From NCBI RefSeq assembly GCF_032854445.1, contig NC_088306.1:12645386-12709385 (forward strand): DNA of 64,000 nucleotides, read 5' to 3'. Below are positions 26,324-37,465 of this stretch, piece after piece; position 1 is the stretch's first letter; each line of letters starts with the position of its first letter. Source of the stretch: Liolophura sinensis. Lineage: Eukaryota; Mollusca; Polyplacophora; Chitonida; Chitonidae. The position numbers were made by a program, and so were the translations under genes. Below the pieces are notes generated by a model. It saw only the letters and a list, made by a program, of their open reading frames with translations, did not search any database and was not told where the DNA came from.

Positions 26324-26543
26324 GACTCTCACAAATGCAATTGCTTTGAGTTCAAACCCAGCACATGCTGGCTTCCTTTCCAGTCAGTTTTCCAGTCAAG
26401 GCCTGCCAGCAACCTGCGGAAGGTCATGGATTTCCCCTGTGCTCTACTCGGTTTCGTCCCACTATAATGCTGGCCTCCATTGTATAAGTGAAATATTTTT
26501 GAGTTTGGCATGAAACACCAATCAAATAAATAAATAAATAAAT
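26324..26543 (+). mobile_element. Family-A SINE, 5'-truncated
   Basis: From tctcacaaatgcaattgctt (box B side) through catgctggcttcc to tail caatcaaataaataaataaa. Confidence 0.85.
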
Positions 26544-27168
26544 CAGAGGTGGATGAATTAATGAATCAGTTAATCTTAAATTGGCAGTTTTTAGAATCCT
26601 GTGAAACATTTACTGTCCTTAGAAGTATGGCAGTGTAGTTGAAAACAACTTACATGCTCAACTTAACATAAATGTGTGGCAAAAGATGTTTTTACATCTT
26701 TGTAAAATGTTTATATTCAGTGTAAACCTTAATGTTATAATAAAATGTGGTTATACAAAGTGATAATACACGCATAAATACTTGAACTAATGAACGAGTC
26801 ATAACTACATAGTTTGTTGTTAACAAACTGAGGCTAGTGATGTTTTTTTCTCCGCTGGTTAGAGTAAATTGCCTTGGCTACAAGCAATCCCTTGATGTTT
26901 TTTTACTAATTATGACCAGCGTTTATAATCATCCAATTTGCAGTGGAAATCTTAAGCAAAGTACTTCTGCAGAATGTTGTGAAAAAAAACCACCTTGGAT
27001 TAAATTGCAATCTGGTCGTTATTGATTTCATGTTCCCATTTTTATCATTGGCTCTGCAGAAATATGATCTCAACATTCAGTGTTTGAAACTCTTTGGATA
27101 AGAAATGTTATCTGTACATTTATATGTGGATATATTTTGAATTGTGCCTAAAACTCATTTTTAGTGAA
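26544..27168. other. Intronic sequence, no gene seen
   Basis: AT-rich, with no recognised element. Confidence 0.45.
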
Positions 27169-27374
27169 GGGCCTCCATGGCCAAGTGGTTGGCGTGCCAG
27201 CGCGTTACAATAACTCAGGAGCCTCTCGTCGTTGCAGTCATTGTTAGTCAAACCCAGCTCTCGCTAGTTTAATCCTCTCCGGTCGTATGTGGGAAGGTCT
27301 CCAGCAACCTGGAGTTCACGTGTTTACTCCTGGCTGTCTGAATATGATGTAAAACATCAATCGGTCAAATAAAT
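27169..27374 (+). mobile_element. Family-A SINE, full-length head, body deleted
   Basis: Head ggcctccatggccaagtggt with an intact long arm and box B region. The middle is shortened (no taatgctggc block) and the tail is aaacatcaatcggtcaaata. Confidence 0.8.
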
Positions 27375-28178
27375 CTTTTTAAGTGGATGTGTTTTTTTTT
27401 TTATTTCTGAGTGGTTTTACCACGTGTATTACCCTCACCAGATGGGGATTTGGGGGGCAAATCTCAAAGTTGACAGAAATGCTTAAAAAAGAAGCATTAA
27501 ATTTTTTCAAAAATCAACCCATTAATCTCCTCACTTTTGAAAGCATATACCAAGCTTTTACTTTTTGCTGACGTGTAATTTCGCTGGACGTGGACTTTAA
27601 GCTTGCCAATTGTCCAAATTTAAGTAAATAATTGCATGCTCTAACTCCTGTATCTGAATCAGAAGGTGCTGTGTCATGTCGCACGCATTTATGTGTACTG
27701 TATGCATGGGACTCGTATAAACCTTGCCATATATCAAAAGTATACAAATGCATATCATTTTCATAGACTTTATTCATTTATTATATTTATGTGGAGTATA
27801 AAAATTCCTTCACCAGATGTAAATGTTCGTATGCTCTTAACTATGATATTTGTGGGTGAGTTTTTTTTTTGTTTGTTTTTTGTTTTTTTTTTGGTTGGGC
27901 GGAGTGGGGGTGAGGGGTGGGGGGATGTCATTTATGGACGAGCACATTTACATGGGTGTATGCCACATTTGCCAACTTGTTTGTTTGAAATAGAAATGTG
28001 GAGTTGGCAAAAGTTGAGGGGGTGGATGGGGGGGAGGGGGGTTGGGGGGGGGGGGGGGGTGTTGTGAGGGAAGTCATGTCACAACAGAAAGATTACTTGG
28101 ATTAAATCAGACAAACACAGAGGGTTTCTGTGCAGGAGGTTTATTTAAATTACTAATATTTATTTTGGTTACAAGATA

Positions 28179-29501
28179 TTACAGTTCTCTAAGATGTAGA
28201 TAATAAGAGGTACGATCAGCATATTTTGAGTTACGGGAGATTTCACCATCTTCAAATCTTTGTTTCAATTCTCTCAGGGCCTGGTCAGGAGTGCGATACT
28301 TCCTCCGTTTTGGGGCGACAGGGGCTCTATGCTGCAATGCAACTGGACAACTTTCATTTCTATCAGGGCCTGTTCTTATTTAATTATATGAATACATTCA
28401 TGTAAATTTGGATAGGCTTTTGCGGCTAGGGAATTGAGTCTGTGGTGCCATCCTTAAAGGGCGTTTTGCGCTCAGTATGCCCTCAGTAGGGCCATGCTTC
28501 TCGTGATGGCTCCAGACTTTTATATCCCATACCTCTTCAGTCCTATATTCCGTTATATAGTCAATAAATCGAGTACATTTCTCTGATAATGAAGGTTCAG
28601 ATATGGCATGCATCCACGCTTCTTCAATTTCATCTTTGGGAACGCGGGGTAAGACAGCTGCTCGCCTTACAAGATTCTTCACATCACAGTCGTTCTGGTA
28701 AAATCTGCAAGCCTTGCTTCTGACAGTTTCTCCAAACACATTGGGTGTAATGAAAGAAACAACATTTCATTTTTGCACTGGAGAAAACAGAGTTCACTGC
28801 ATTTCAAAGTCTGCCAGCAACCTGTGGATGGTCGTTGGTTTCCCTCTTGGCTCCTCCCGGTTTCCTCCCACCATAATACTGCCTGCTGTCATTTAAGTGA
28901 ACTATTCTTGAGTACGGCGTAAAACACCAATCAAATAAATAAATTAATAAAATCTGACAGTACTGTCTCGGACTCAAACTGAAGGTGTAATCTTGTAGAT
29001 AAATCATAAATAGGTCTCGGCATTCTTTCATATGTTGTTTGCTGTCTACTCGGTAGAAGAGCACACACCAGTGGAAATGTCTTGTTTTCAATAACACCGT
29101 GGATAGTAAACAAGTAATTGATCAAATACAGATGGGGCAATGTAAAATATCCCGTCGCAGAATATGCTGTAAGAAAACAGAAACTTGGCACTTTCATGTG
29201 GTTCAGAATTGTAGAGTTTGGTCAGTCCATCGTCATAAATGGTAGGCGTAGATGTTAATTCCTCTCTTGGTCTTTTCTGCAACCATCGTTTCACTTCATC
29301 AGCCTGTGGACTAAATGTACTGGAGTCATAGTTGTGCTCTTGTTGGCTGACATTTGAAAGGATGTGTGCTGTACATAAACTTGCATGACATCCGACAGTT
29401 GAACATTTGCATGCTGTCCAATTTTCTTTCTTTCTTTCGTGTGACCCGGTATTTGTAGCCGCCATGCATACTAACCTGTCCGCCTCTCCATGTCGGAACA
29501 A
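28179..29501 (-). pseudogene. MULE-type (Mutator-like) transposase pseudogene, broken by a SINE
   Basis: Minus-strand remains of a Mutator-like transposase. Read from 29501 downward, the first block is a FLYWCH-like zinc-binding region (Trp28, Cys31, Cys33, Cys38, Cys43, His46, His56), followed by an IYD motif as in the family. After a frameshift near 29105-29120 the core continues with FTIHGVIENKTFPLVCALLP and later YERM, STRL and LSDF. A family-A SINE sits at 28806-28950. Beyond it NAVNSVF and CFFHYTQCVWR (28730-28762) are family hallmarks. Another shift near 28700 leads to LVRRAAVLP, DEIEEAW and FIDYITEY. Further shifts near 28460 and 28330 lead to GWHHRLNSLAAKAYPN and RRKYRTPDQ, with a stop at 28179. 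The insertion, at least four frameshifts and in-frame stops mean no functional protein. Family assignment is from motif order, without a search. Confidence 0.8.
28806..28950 (+). mobile_element. Family-A SINE inserted in the MULE transposase
   Basis: Begins at tctgccagcaacctgtggat and ends with caatcaaataaataaattaa. Near-identical flanks aaagtctg (28806-28813) and aaaatctg (28949-28956) are probably the target duplication. Splits the minus-strand transposase at its LSDF motif. Confidence 0.85.
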
Positions 29502-29798
29502 ACTCGTGTCTGGGAAGATGCCATTTTTTGGGAATGACAGTGTTGATTGTTAGCTACCTTTATGTAGCAAGACAGCGATTTTCAGTCAGTAGATTAAAGC
29601 GTTGACAAAACTGTACTCATGCTGAGTTGCTGAATTTATACCACCCATGGACAAACCTTTCACTACATGTTGACTATACACACTGGGTGAACTAACCCCT
29701 AGCTCTTGGGTGCCAGGGGCCACTGAAATAATAGAGTTGGCAAAAGTGGAATTTTTGAGATGTGAACGCTGGCGAAAGTGGCATAAACTTGTACATGC

Positions 29799-31789
29799 GG
29801 GACAATTTTTTTTTCACACTTCGGCTAAAACTGCCACAAGACCTCTTGTAGTGCACAGTAGACTGAAAATCAGAATTATTTATCCAATCAATGTGTTGTG
29901 TTCTTTTACTTTTTCCTATTCATTTCCAATTTTTTATGGAATATCCATTATTTATTTAGCAGGCCGATTTAAATGTTAAATGTTTGGATACTGTATAGGG
30001 CCTGCATGTAATAAATTTGTTACATGTATATATTTATTTATATATTGAAGTGGAGTTTTACTCTGCCCCCAAATATTTGATTTGAACATGCAAGCTCATT
30101 AATCGTTTGCTCTACATGCATGGCCAGAGTGCTGCACATCTTAATTATACTAAATCCCGTACTAATTAATTTACCTGAATTTAGTGTCGAGATCTAGTTC
30201 TTACAGTCACCAAAACCGAACAGCTATGAAACTGTCATCAAGAGACATGAGGTTAATAATCTCACCTGTTAATTACCATTGTACCTGTCTTTTTTTGTAT
30301 AAACAGGCTTAACTTGTGTAGTGGTGTCTTAAAAAGACTAGTTTGCTGTACTGTGAGCATTTACATGTATTTGTGCTTCCTTGTCAGATAAACCCAGCAC
30401 CCAGGTACTAAACTACTCTGCCTAAAGGCAACAAGAGTTGTATCCCTTGTTTTCAGAGAGGTACCAATACACGTACTATAAATTGACTCTTCATAGTAAG
30501 GTGCGGCTTCAGGTGAAGATCTGTTAACACACAGCTGGTCAGATTCAACTTGAAGGATTACTCACAGCTATTTACATACACATGTACTTGTACCATAGAT
30601 TTGTGGCACTCATTTTTAAGGGAAAGTGACTTTAACGAGCAAATCTTGCAGCTGATAGCAATTAAGCATATTGAGAGCATGACTAGAGCTCCAAACATTT
30701 GCAAATATGTTGTTCAAAGATTTAAGGCTTTCATGCAATATATTAAAACAAATAAAAAGTTTTCGTGACAGCATGCTGTTGTCAGTAGGTTTTAATGGTA
30801 TACTATTGACATTTATAAATTGCCAAATCACTGAAAGTCTTTCCTTTAAAACTTCAGTAATAAACTCTCACTGAAGTAGTGGATAATTTCACATCTTTAA
30901 CATAGTTATTTTTGACCCCTCAGCCAATCAGGGACATTTGTTATTACAATTTACTGACCATTTTTTGCACAATCTTGAACAGGAAGCCTGTGAAATGTCA
31001 GAGCTTCTTTAAGGCAATATTTTAAAGAACTAACTTTATGAATCATTATTTCGATATTATTCTGTGTTTATTTGTTATTTTATTGATTGCTTTTACATAT
31101 TGGCACTTTTTGACATTTTTTTTTTTTTAGACTTTTTTTCAATTTAATCATAGTATAATGATTTCGTTTGTTACCAGCATACATGTAGATATTTGTGTAT
31201 TGAACACTGTAATCTGTAGTTAACGCATGTGACTTAATAACGCATTTGAATCACACTGATGTGTACAAGCGTTTTCAGATATCTGGCTTCTTACGTTTTT
31301 TTTAGAAGTGTGCATGGACACATACTGGCCATTTTTCATACACGTATTGGGTGCTCAATTAGGAGCAAAAGGCCCAAGTTATTAATTTGTTAATAATTGG
31401 TATAAACTTACTTTTTATTTAATCTCTTCGTTATTAAGTCGCATATTTAACCTAATATTAAATATAATTCCACTATTTCTCAATTTTGGCCAAAGTCTCC
31501 AGTGGGGTCTCCAGATTAAAAAGATAAATACTGCATTGGTTTATTGTACCCTTGAAAGTTGTCTTTTAATAATTATTTAATGTGACTAAGCTTGGTTTAA
31601 TACTTAGTACCTACATGTAGATCTTGATACCCCTATAAACCCATTCCAATCCTCCATCTTTATTTTGCTAGCTTCCTGCACACGTGGGTTGTTTTCCCTC
31701 TGCGCCAGATTCCGCACCTGTTAGCATCTCACACTTTATGAGTACATATGGTGTAATACGTAATACTCTATATGCTAGTCATCGATATG
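29799..31789. other. Intronic sequence, no gene seen
   Basis: AT-rich with T-runs (31119-31138). No coding sequence or mobile element recognised. Confidence 0.45.
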
Positions 31790-31972
31790 TAGGGAGCCAG
31801 CCAGGATGGTGACTTCTGTTACAAAGTGCTCCTCACGCATGGGATGTCTGTATTGGGCCACTCAGAACTAGTCAGCACTTTGTGGTTGGTTGCCACGGTA
31901 ATTTCCCATGAAGCCTTGGCTAGGAGTGCCAATCACGGGTGTGGGTTTGGGGGCGAGTGATGTGATGACAGG
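31790..31972 (+). promoter_or_regulatory. Promoter-like island with RFX X-box-like and CCAAT motifs
   Basis: Locally GC-richer than the surrounding intron. ggttgccacggtaa at 31888-31901 resembles the RFX X-box consensus (two GTTGCC-type half sites in inverted order). ccaatca at 31929-31935 is a CCAAT box in + orientation, and tgatgtgatgaca just before the ATG is CRE/AP-1-like. All lie within 90 bp upstream of the candidate ATG at 31973. No TATA box is seen. Motif matches are by eye. Confidence 0.3.
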
Positions 31973-32059
31973 ATGAGCGACGGAGTTCTTGAGGCCTTCG
32001 ACTTGTTCCTCTTCCAACAGTTTTACGCGATGTTGTTGCTTTTGAGCTCAGACAGAAAG
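31973..32059 (+). CDS. Candidate alternative first exon, or 39-bp cassette exon, of CASK
   Basis: An ATG at 31973 opens a 29-codon frame (MSDGVLEAFDLFLFQQ, then FYAMLLLLSSDRK) that runs exactly into donor gtacgt at 32060, in phase 0. The next known exon at 51900 also starts in phase 0, so splicing would give ...SSDRK-LYDKIN. That would be a CASK form lacking the kinase-like domain and most of the first L27. Short kinase-less CASK forms from an internal promoter are known in Drosophila. Alternatively, acceptor ttcctcttccaacag at 32020 plus the same donor defines a 39-bp exon, 32021-32059 (13 codons, FYAMLLLLSSDRK), which would insert in frame between exons 'a' and 'b'. I do not recognise the peptide itself. 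The evidence is splice-site and phase fit plus promoter-like sequence upstream, so it remains tentative. Confidence 0.3.
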
Positions 32060-32065
32060 GTACGT

Positions 32066-34805
32066 TACGTCTGTTCATCCATCCGTATTTCCCCACCCTG
32101 ATGGCCAGTAAGCGGGTATGTACTCTGTCATTCAGCTACATGTGTATATGACAGCTGCTTAGATCCCCCATCATTGTAACACTTTGTTCTGTCGTCGGAT
32201 TTGCACGCAGTTCGATGTATAATTTGTATTTTAACTGATGCCAGTACTCTGCCTCTAAGGCCCTTGTAGAAACACGTTCTGTGCTTGTTCTCACTCAGTG
32301 CCTGTAAGAAAACACACTGGGCTGAAATAAACTTGTGATTAGTTTTCCAGGTGTTGTCTATTTTTACCTGCAGGCCTTCTAGACTTCTAACCCCTAATAA
32401 CAACGTGCTCACCTGTGAATTGCCCCCAGAGAGAAATAGGCTTATTCAAGGGCTTGCTTTCATCACTTCCATAAAGCCATTATCATTTTTTTATCCTCAT
32501 ATTACCCTTTATCAAAAAAACATTATATTGATGATACATATATATTTTTTGAGCTCTTGCAGGTAGTTTATGTTAAATCTGTATCAATATAACCAGATAA
32601 CAGGTGTAGGGGGAATCATTATGCAAAGATTTGACAGATTTTCTCTATTGAAAAGTACTTGGATAATTATGTTTGTTACATTCAAAAAGTAAAAATCTTT
32701 TGTTTTTATGTTTTCATACATAGCCTTAATTATCACAGAAACATTGCATTTTCTGGCCACTGTAGGTAATTATGTCTAAAATTTAGAACAAGTTTTCAGA
32801 AACAATTACAAATGTTTACAAAAAGTCATACATGGTTAATTATGTTTGTGTGATTGTTTAAACTAAACCCTTTTGTTTTTATATATTCTTACAGAGCTTT
32901 ATTACATTATTTAAAAAAAACACATTACATTGGTGAAACCTGAATATTTTTTGGCCATGTAAGCCAGTGCAGTCAGTTTATGTAAAATCCATAGCTATAA
33001 CACTCAACTGTTGATGAAGACATGATTGGTTGATTGACTGTGTTTGGCTTGGCTAAAAACTAAACCCTGAGCTTTGTTTATCCCTTTAAGGCAATGGAGA
33101 TTTGCATTCTGGCAGTTCATAGAGAGAGGTGTTTTGAAATTTACTCATAAGGTAGGGTGATATCCTACTGGAATAATGTAATTTCAGCACCACAGTCAGT
33201 ATATTTTATAACATTTATTTACCTCTAAAGTGCACTTTTTCCATGTTTTGAGGTCATTTACAGTAGACCTGTATGTTATATCTGTCTATCAGTCCATTTG
33301 ATTTTTTTGATGAGGAGTTATCATCTAATCTACTGGTCCAATCATTCTCAGTTTTAGTACATATATTATCATTTAAGAAGGGAAATTTAGTAGATTTAAC
33401 TCATGTAGTAACCGTAACCATTAATTTCTGTCTCTCTCCATGCAGCTAACTTTTTTTTTGTTAATTTGAAGATCCACTTTTAATACGCCAGTCTGCTCAA
33501 CCAATGAAAATATAGAGGATCTCCAATGAGTGACCTTTTGGTATCAAATTTATGAAATAGGAGATAAAAACTAAATAAATGGAAAATCAAAATTGAAAAA
33601 GTACAAAATTATGGGTGGAATCAACAAGATTATTTTTTGTATTATGCCTCTATATACACTAGCCCATGCAGTTACAGTGCTAACTAATTTAAGGATGTCG
33701 TGTCAGTCATTCATCCTCAAACCAAAGTGCAGAATGAAATATACGTCTGGAACAAAAAAGAGTTTAACTTTGGAACTGCCCTTACTAACTAGAAATTGGG
33801 GGAAGTTGTTACATTATCATCTACAACAAATAAAACTAAGTAGCAGATAATTTTTTTCAGTTTACGAACATGATTGTCAAAGAAGACCTTGAGAAGTCAT
33901 GTGGAAATCGGTATGAGAATGCCTGCTGAAACGTGCTCAAATATACTAGACAATTTACATTCAAAAACTTCTTTCTTACGTAACAATTAGAGATGAAATT
34001 CCAAATTATCAATGGCTATACAAACAACATATCTTAGACATTTGCACTCAATGCAGACGATAAAGTTACAGAGTCCATGATCATAGAATTGCCATTTGCA
34101 GATTGTTTGCACATTAATTGCATATTAATTCACTTATGTATCACATTGCATGCTGTTTTCTAATTCAGTGAGCTGATTTAAGGTGAGTCAGTTGTTATAA
34201 GTGAAATGAATACACAAATTAAAACTTTTGACTAATCATTCTTTTTTCAAAACAAGATATCACTTTATATTAGTGATGAGAATATCTTTTTCTGAGCTGA
34301 ATAGGCAAATTAACCTGAGATTTCATTAAACCACCAAATTTACTCAACTTTTTCGAGAATGAACTCAAAAGTTAGCCATTTTAAATGTTGTTATGAAAGG
34401 CTTGGTTCCTCCGCTGAATGCAGTCATTTAGGAATCACGAGGTGGCTGGGAAATTCAGATGTATCAATACATGGCCCATAAACCGTCCATGAAGAGGGGA
34501 GGAGTCCTAGTGGAGTTTCAAGGGAGATAATTTATCCTGGACAAACATGTTGATGTGATAAAGACTGAACATTCATAGGGGTACAGAAGAAGAACCTTTA
34601 CTCATAATATCTCATTCGTTCTGTGGTTAATAACTCCACAGATCTGATTTTCTACTCCAGTGTTCAACCAAGCATTAATATTGCATGAAAGTGAGGCTTT
34701 GTCAGCTAGAATCTGGGAAGCAACCATCTGTATGGCTTGTCAGGCAGTCCTTTTTATACGGGTTCTGATTTAATTACCGTAAAACTTCAAAGAATGCCCG
34801 TGCTA
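32066..34805. other. Intronic sequence, no gene seen
   Basis: AT-rich throughout. The open frame at 33593-33850 has no family resemblance. Confidence 0.45.
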
Positions 34806-34947
34806 TTTGTTTATTTATTTGATCGGTGTTTTACGCCATTCTCAAGAATATTTCACTTATACGATGGCAGCCAGCATTATGGTGGGAAGACATCGGGCAG
34901 AGCCCGAGGGGAAACCCACAACCATCTGCAGGTTGCTAGCAGACCCC
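34806..34947 (-). mobile_element. Family-A SINE, 5'-truncated
   Basis: Reverse-strand tail tttatttatttgatcggtgt, then attctcaagaatatttcact and gcagccagcattatggtggg, cut off at gcaggttgctagcagac. Confidence 0.88.
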
Positions 34948-36090
34948 CATGTTTTATTGTATTGTTGTTTTATTGTTGTTGGATGGTGAACAAGACCGAG
35001 TGATTTGTGTTGTAAGAGGGTTGCAGTTGTCCACATCAAGCTGAATTTATCATTTGTTAAGCTAATTACATTTTTCATTTGTGTTTTAGTCTACGCTAAA
35101 TGTAATAATTCACTTCTAATGGCATTGATGAGGTTTAATGGTAGAGGAGTCTTTGCCAGGTTCCAAAAAAAAATCCCAGCTTAAACTAGCAGCCAGACCA
35201 ACTGAAACTGAATGAAACAGGCAAGAAACTGTCTTTTAACATCTTATTTATCTGACAAACTGATCAGACCATCCTCCTGACTTAGCCAGACCATGCAGTA
35301 GGAACTAGATTAAAGCTTGTGCTCTTTGATGTTTCAGTGGTAGTGGAGATAAAGTCATATTGGAGTAATCACAATATATGAGCTACATGTAGGTTGTATA
35401 TGGTTGGCTGATATCAGTGGGGCGTCAAGATGTTTCCCTGTGGCCTCGGGTAATGAAAGCTCCACATATTCTTACTAACTCCTGAGAATGTATTCAAAAT
35501 TTCTTTTATGTTTTTTCGTACATGCACATAAAAATCTTGCTCAAAGGAAAGCTAAACTTCTGATATTTCCCCATGATGTCACTGTAATAATAGTTTCTTA
35601 ATTAACTTCTGTCGGTGTAGGGAAAACCAGTTTTGCATTTGATGCAAGAATCAGTGATGCAATTTACATTTCTTTTTTAATTCAATTCAGTTAGATTTTG
35701 TAGAAATAAGTTATAAAAGAGATCGAGGTAAGATTCTTTCACATCATTTGACTTCAGTCAGTCCTGTAGAAAACTCTTTGTTTCTTGTTAAATTTTGACA
35801 ATCTATCTGAATCAATACCTACAAGCTGTGTATATAGTCACGGCGTCTTCACCAGCACTTGAGGAACGGCATCCACTCAATTATGGATCGTAAGAGGCAT
35901 TGACATCTGGTGTATTGAATGACTTACATCAGGGAGAGCCTCTGAGACAAAATCAATAGTGTGATTTGTCAGGTGAGTAGCTGTGCTGTTCAGACATTCA
36001 TTTTGTCTGTCTGGTATAAGTGGTAATGGGAGGTTTTTGTCCATGTGTTTGTGGTTGCTGTTTGAGTGGCAACTGATGGCTTTGCCCTGT
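34948..36090. other. Intronic sequence, no gene seen
   Basis: No recognised feature. Confidence 0.4.
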
Positions 36091-37034
36091 AATGGTACAG
36101 ACGTACAGACTGTCATACATGTAATGGTACAGATGTGCAGACCATCATACATGTACTGGTACAGACGTACAGGCCGTTATACATGTAATGGTACAGACGT
36201 ACAGACTGTCATACATGTAATGGTACAGACGTACAGGCCGTTATACATGTAATGGTACAGATGTACAGACCATCATACATGTAATGGTACAGACGTACAG
36301 ACCGCCATACATGTAATGGTACAGACATGTACAGACTGTCATACATGTAATGGTGCAGACGTACAGACCATCACACATGTAATGGTACAGACCATCATAC
36401 ATGTACTGGTACAGACGTACAGACTGTCATACATGTAATGGTACAGATGTGCAGACCATCATACATGTACTGGTACAGACGTACAGGCCGTTATACATGT
36501 AATGGTACAGACGTACAGACTGTCATACATGTAATGGTACAGACATACAGACCATCATACATGTACTGGTACAGACGTACAGACCATCATACATGTAATG
36601 GTACAGACGTACAGACCATCATACATGTAATGGTACAGATGTACAGACCATCATACATGTAATGGTACAGACGTACAGCCCATCATACATGTAATGGTGC
36701 AGACGTACAGACCATCACACATGTAATGGTACAGACGTACAGACCATCATACATGTAATGGTACAGATGTACAGACCATCATACATGTAATGGTACAGAC
36801 GTACAGCCCATCATACATGTAATTGTACGGACGTACAGACCGTCATACATGTAATGGTACAGACGTACAAACCATCACACATGTAATGGTACAGACCATC
36901 ATACATGTAATGGTACAGACATGTACAGACCGTCATACATGTAATGGTACAGACGTACAGACCGTCACACATGTTATGGTACAGACGTACACAGTGTCAT
37001 GCATGTAATGGTAGAGACCGTCATACATGTACTG
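36091..37034 (+). repeat. 32-bp tandem repeat, about 29 copies
   Basis: Unit aatggtacagacgtacagac plus catcatacatgt, with common variants (ctgtcat, ccgttat, gatgtgcag) and some shortened units. Since 32 is not a multiple of 3, three units make 32 codons and several frames stay open. These are periodicity artefacts. Confidence 0.95.
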
Positions 37035-37210
37035 GCTCTGTTTAGTTGGTCATGTAATGGCACATTCATGGTATTCCCATGAGTGTTCCCATGATGGGTT
37101 TCCCCATCATGAACATGTCAGAATCTGTGGTATCCCAGTGATGGACAACATTCATGGCATTGATCCTCATGACAGACACCATTCATGATATCCATGACAT
37201 TCATGACACA

Positions 37211-37465
37211 TGACAGTGTTCATGGTATCCCTGTGATGGCCTGACAGTGTTCAGGGTATCTCTATGATGGCCCGACAGTGTTCATGGTATCCCTATGATG
37301 GCCCGACAGTGTTCATGGTATCCCTATGATGGCCCAACAGTGTTCATGGTATCCCCATCATGGCCCGACAGTGTTCAGGGTATCCCTATGATGGCCTGAC
37401 AGTGTTCAGGGTATCCCTTTGATGGCCAGACAGTGTTCATGGTATCCCTATGATGGACAGTGTAC
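37211..37465 (+). repeat. 31-bp tandem repeat, about 8 copies
   Basis: Unit ggtatccctatgatggcccg plus acagtgttcat. Decayed related pieces extend back to about 37060 (catggcattgatcctcatga). Confidence 0.9.

Larger units (their letters stand above)
27942..29798 (-). mobile_element. MULE-type DNA transposon remnant with terminal inverted repeats
   Basis: The transposase pseudogene is enclosed by imperfect inverted repeats. The left end, 27942-27975 (gcacatttacatgggtgtat then gccacatttgccaac), matches the reverse complement of 29768-29798 (gcatgtacaagtttatgcca then ctttcgccagc). Next to both ends, shorter motifs gagttggcaaaagt recur (27998-28013 and 29735-29750), so the termini may be composite. 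The element is about 1.86 kb. Between the left terminus and the coding end lies a G-rich tract (28008-28070) with a 16-G run. The flanking target duplication could not be read with confidence. Confidence 0.6.

Noticed and set aside
36091-37034. CRISPR-like array
   Set aside because: Units are contiguous with no unique spacers, and the context is an animal intron. It is a minisatellite. The same applies to the other arrays.
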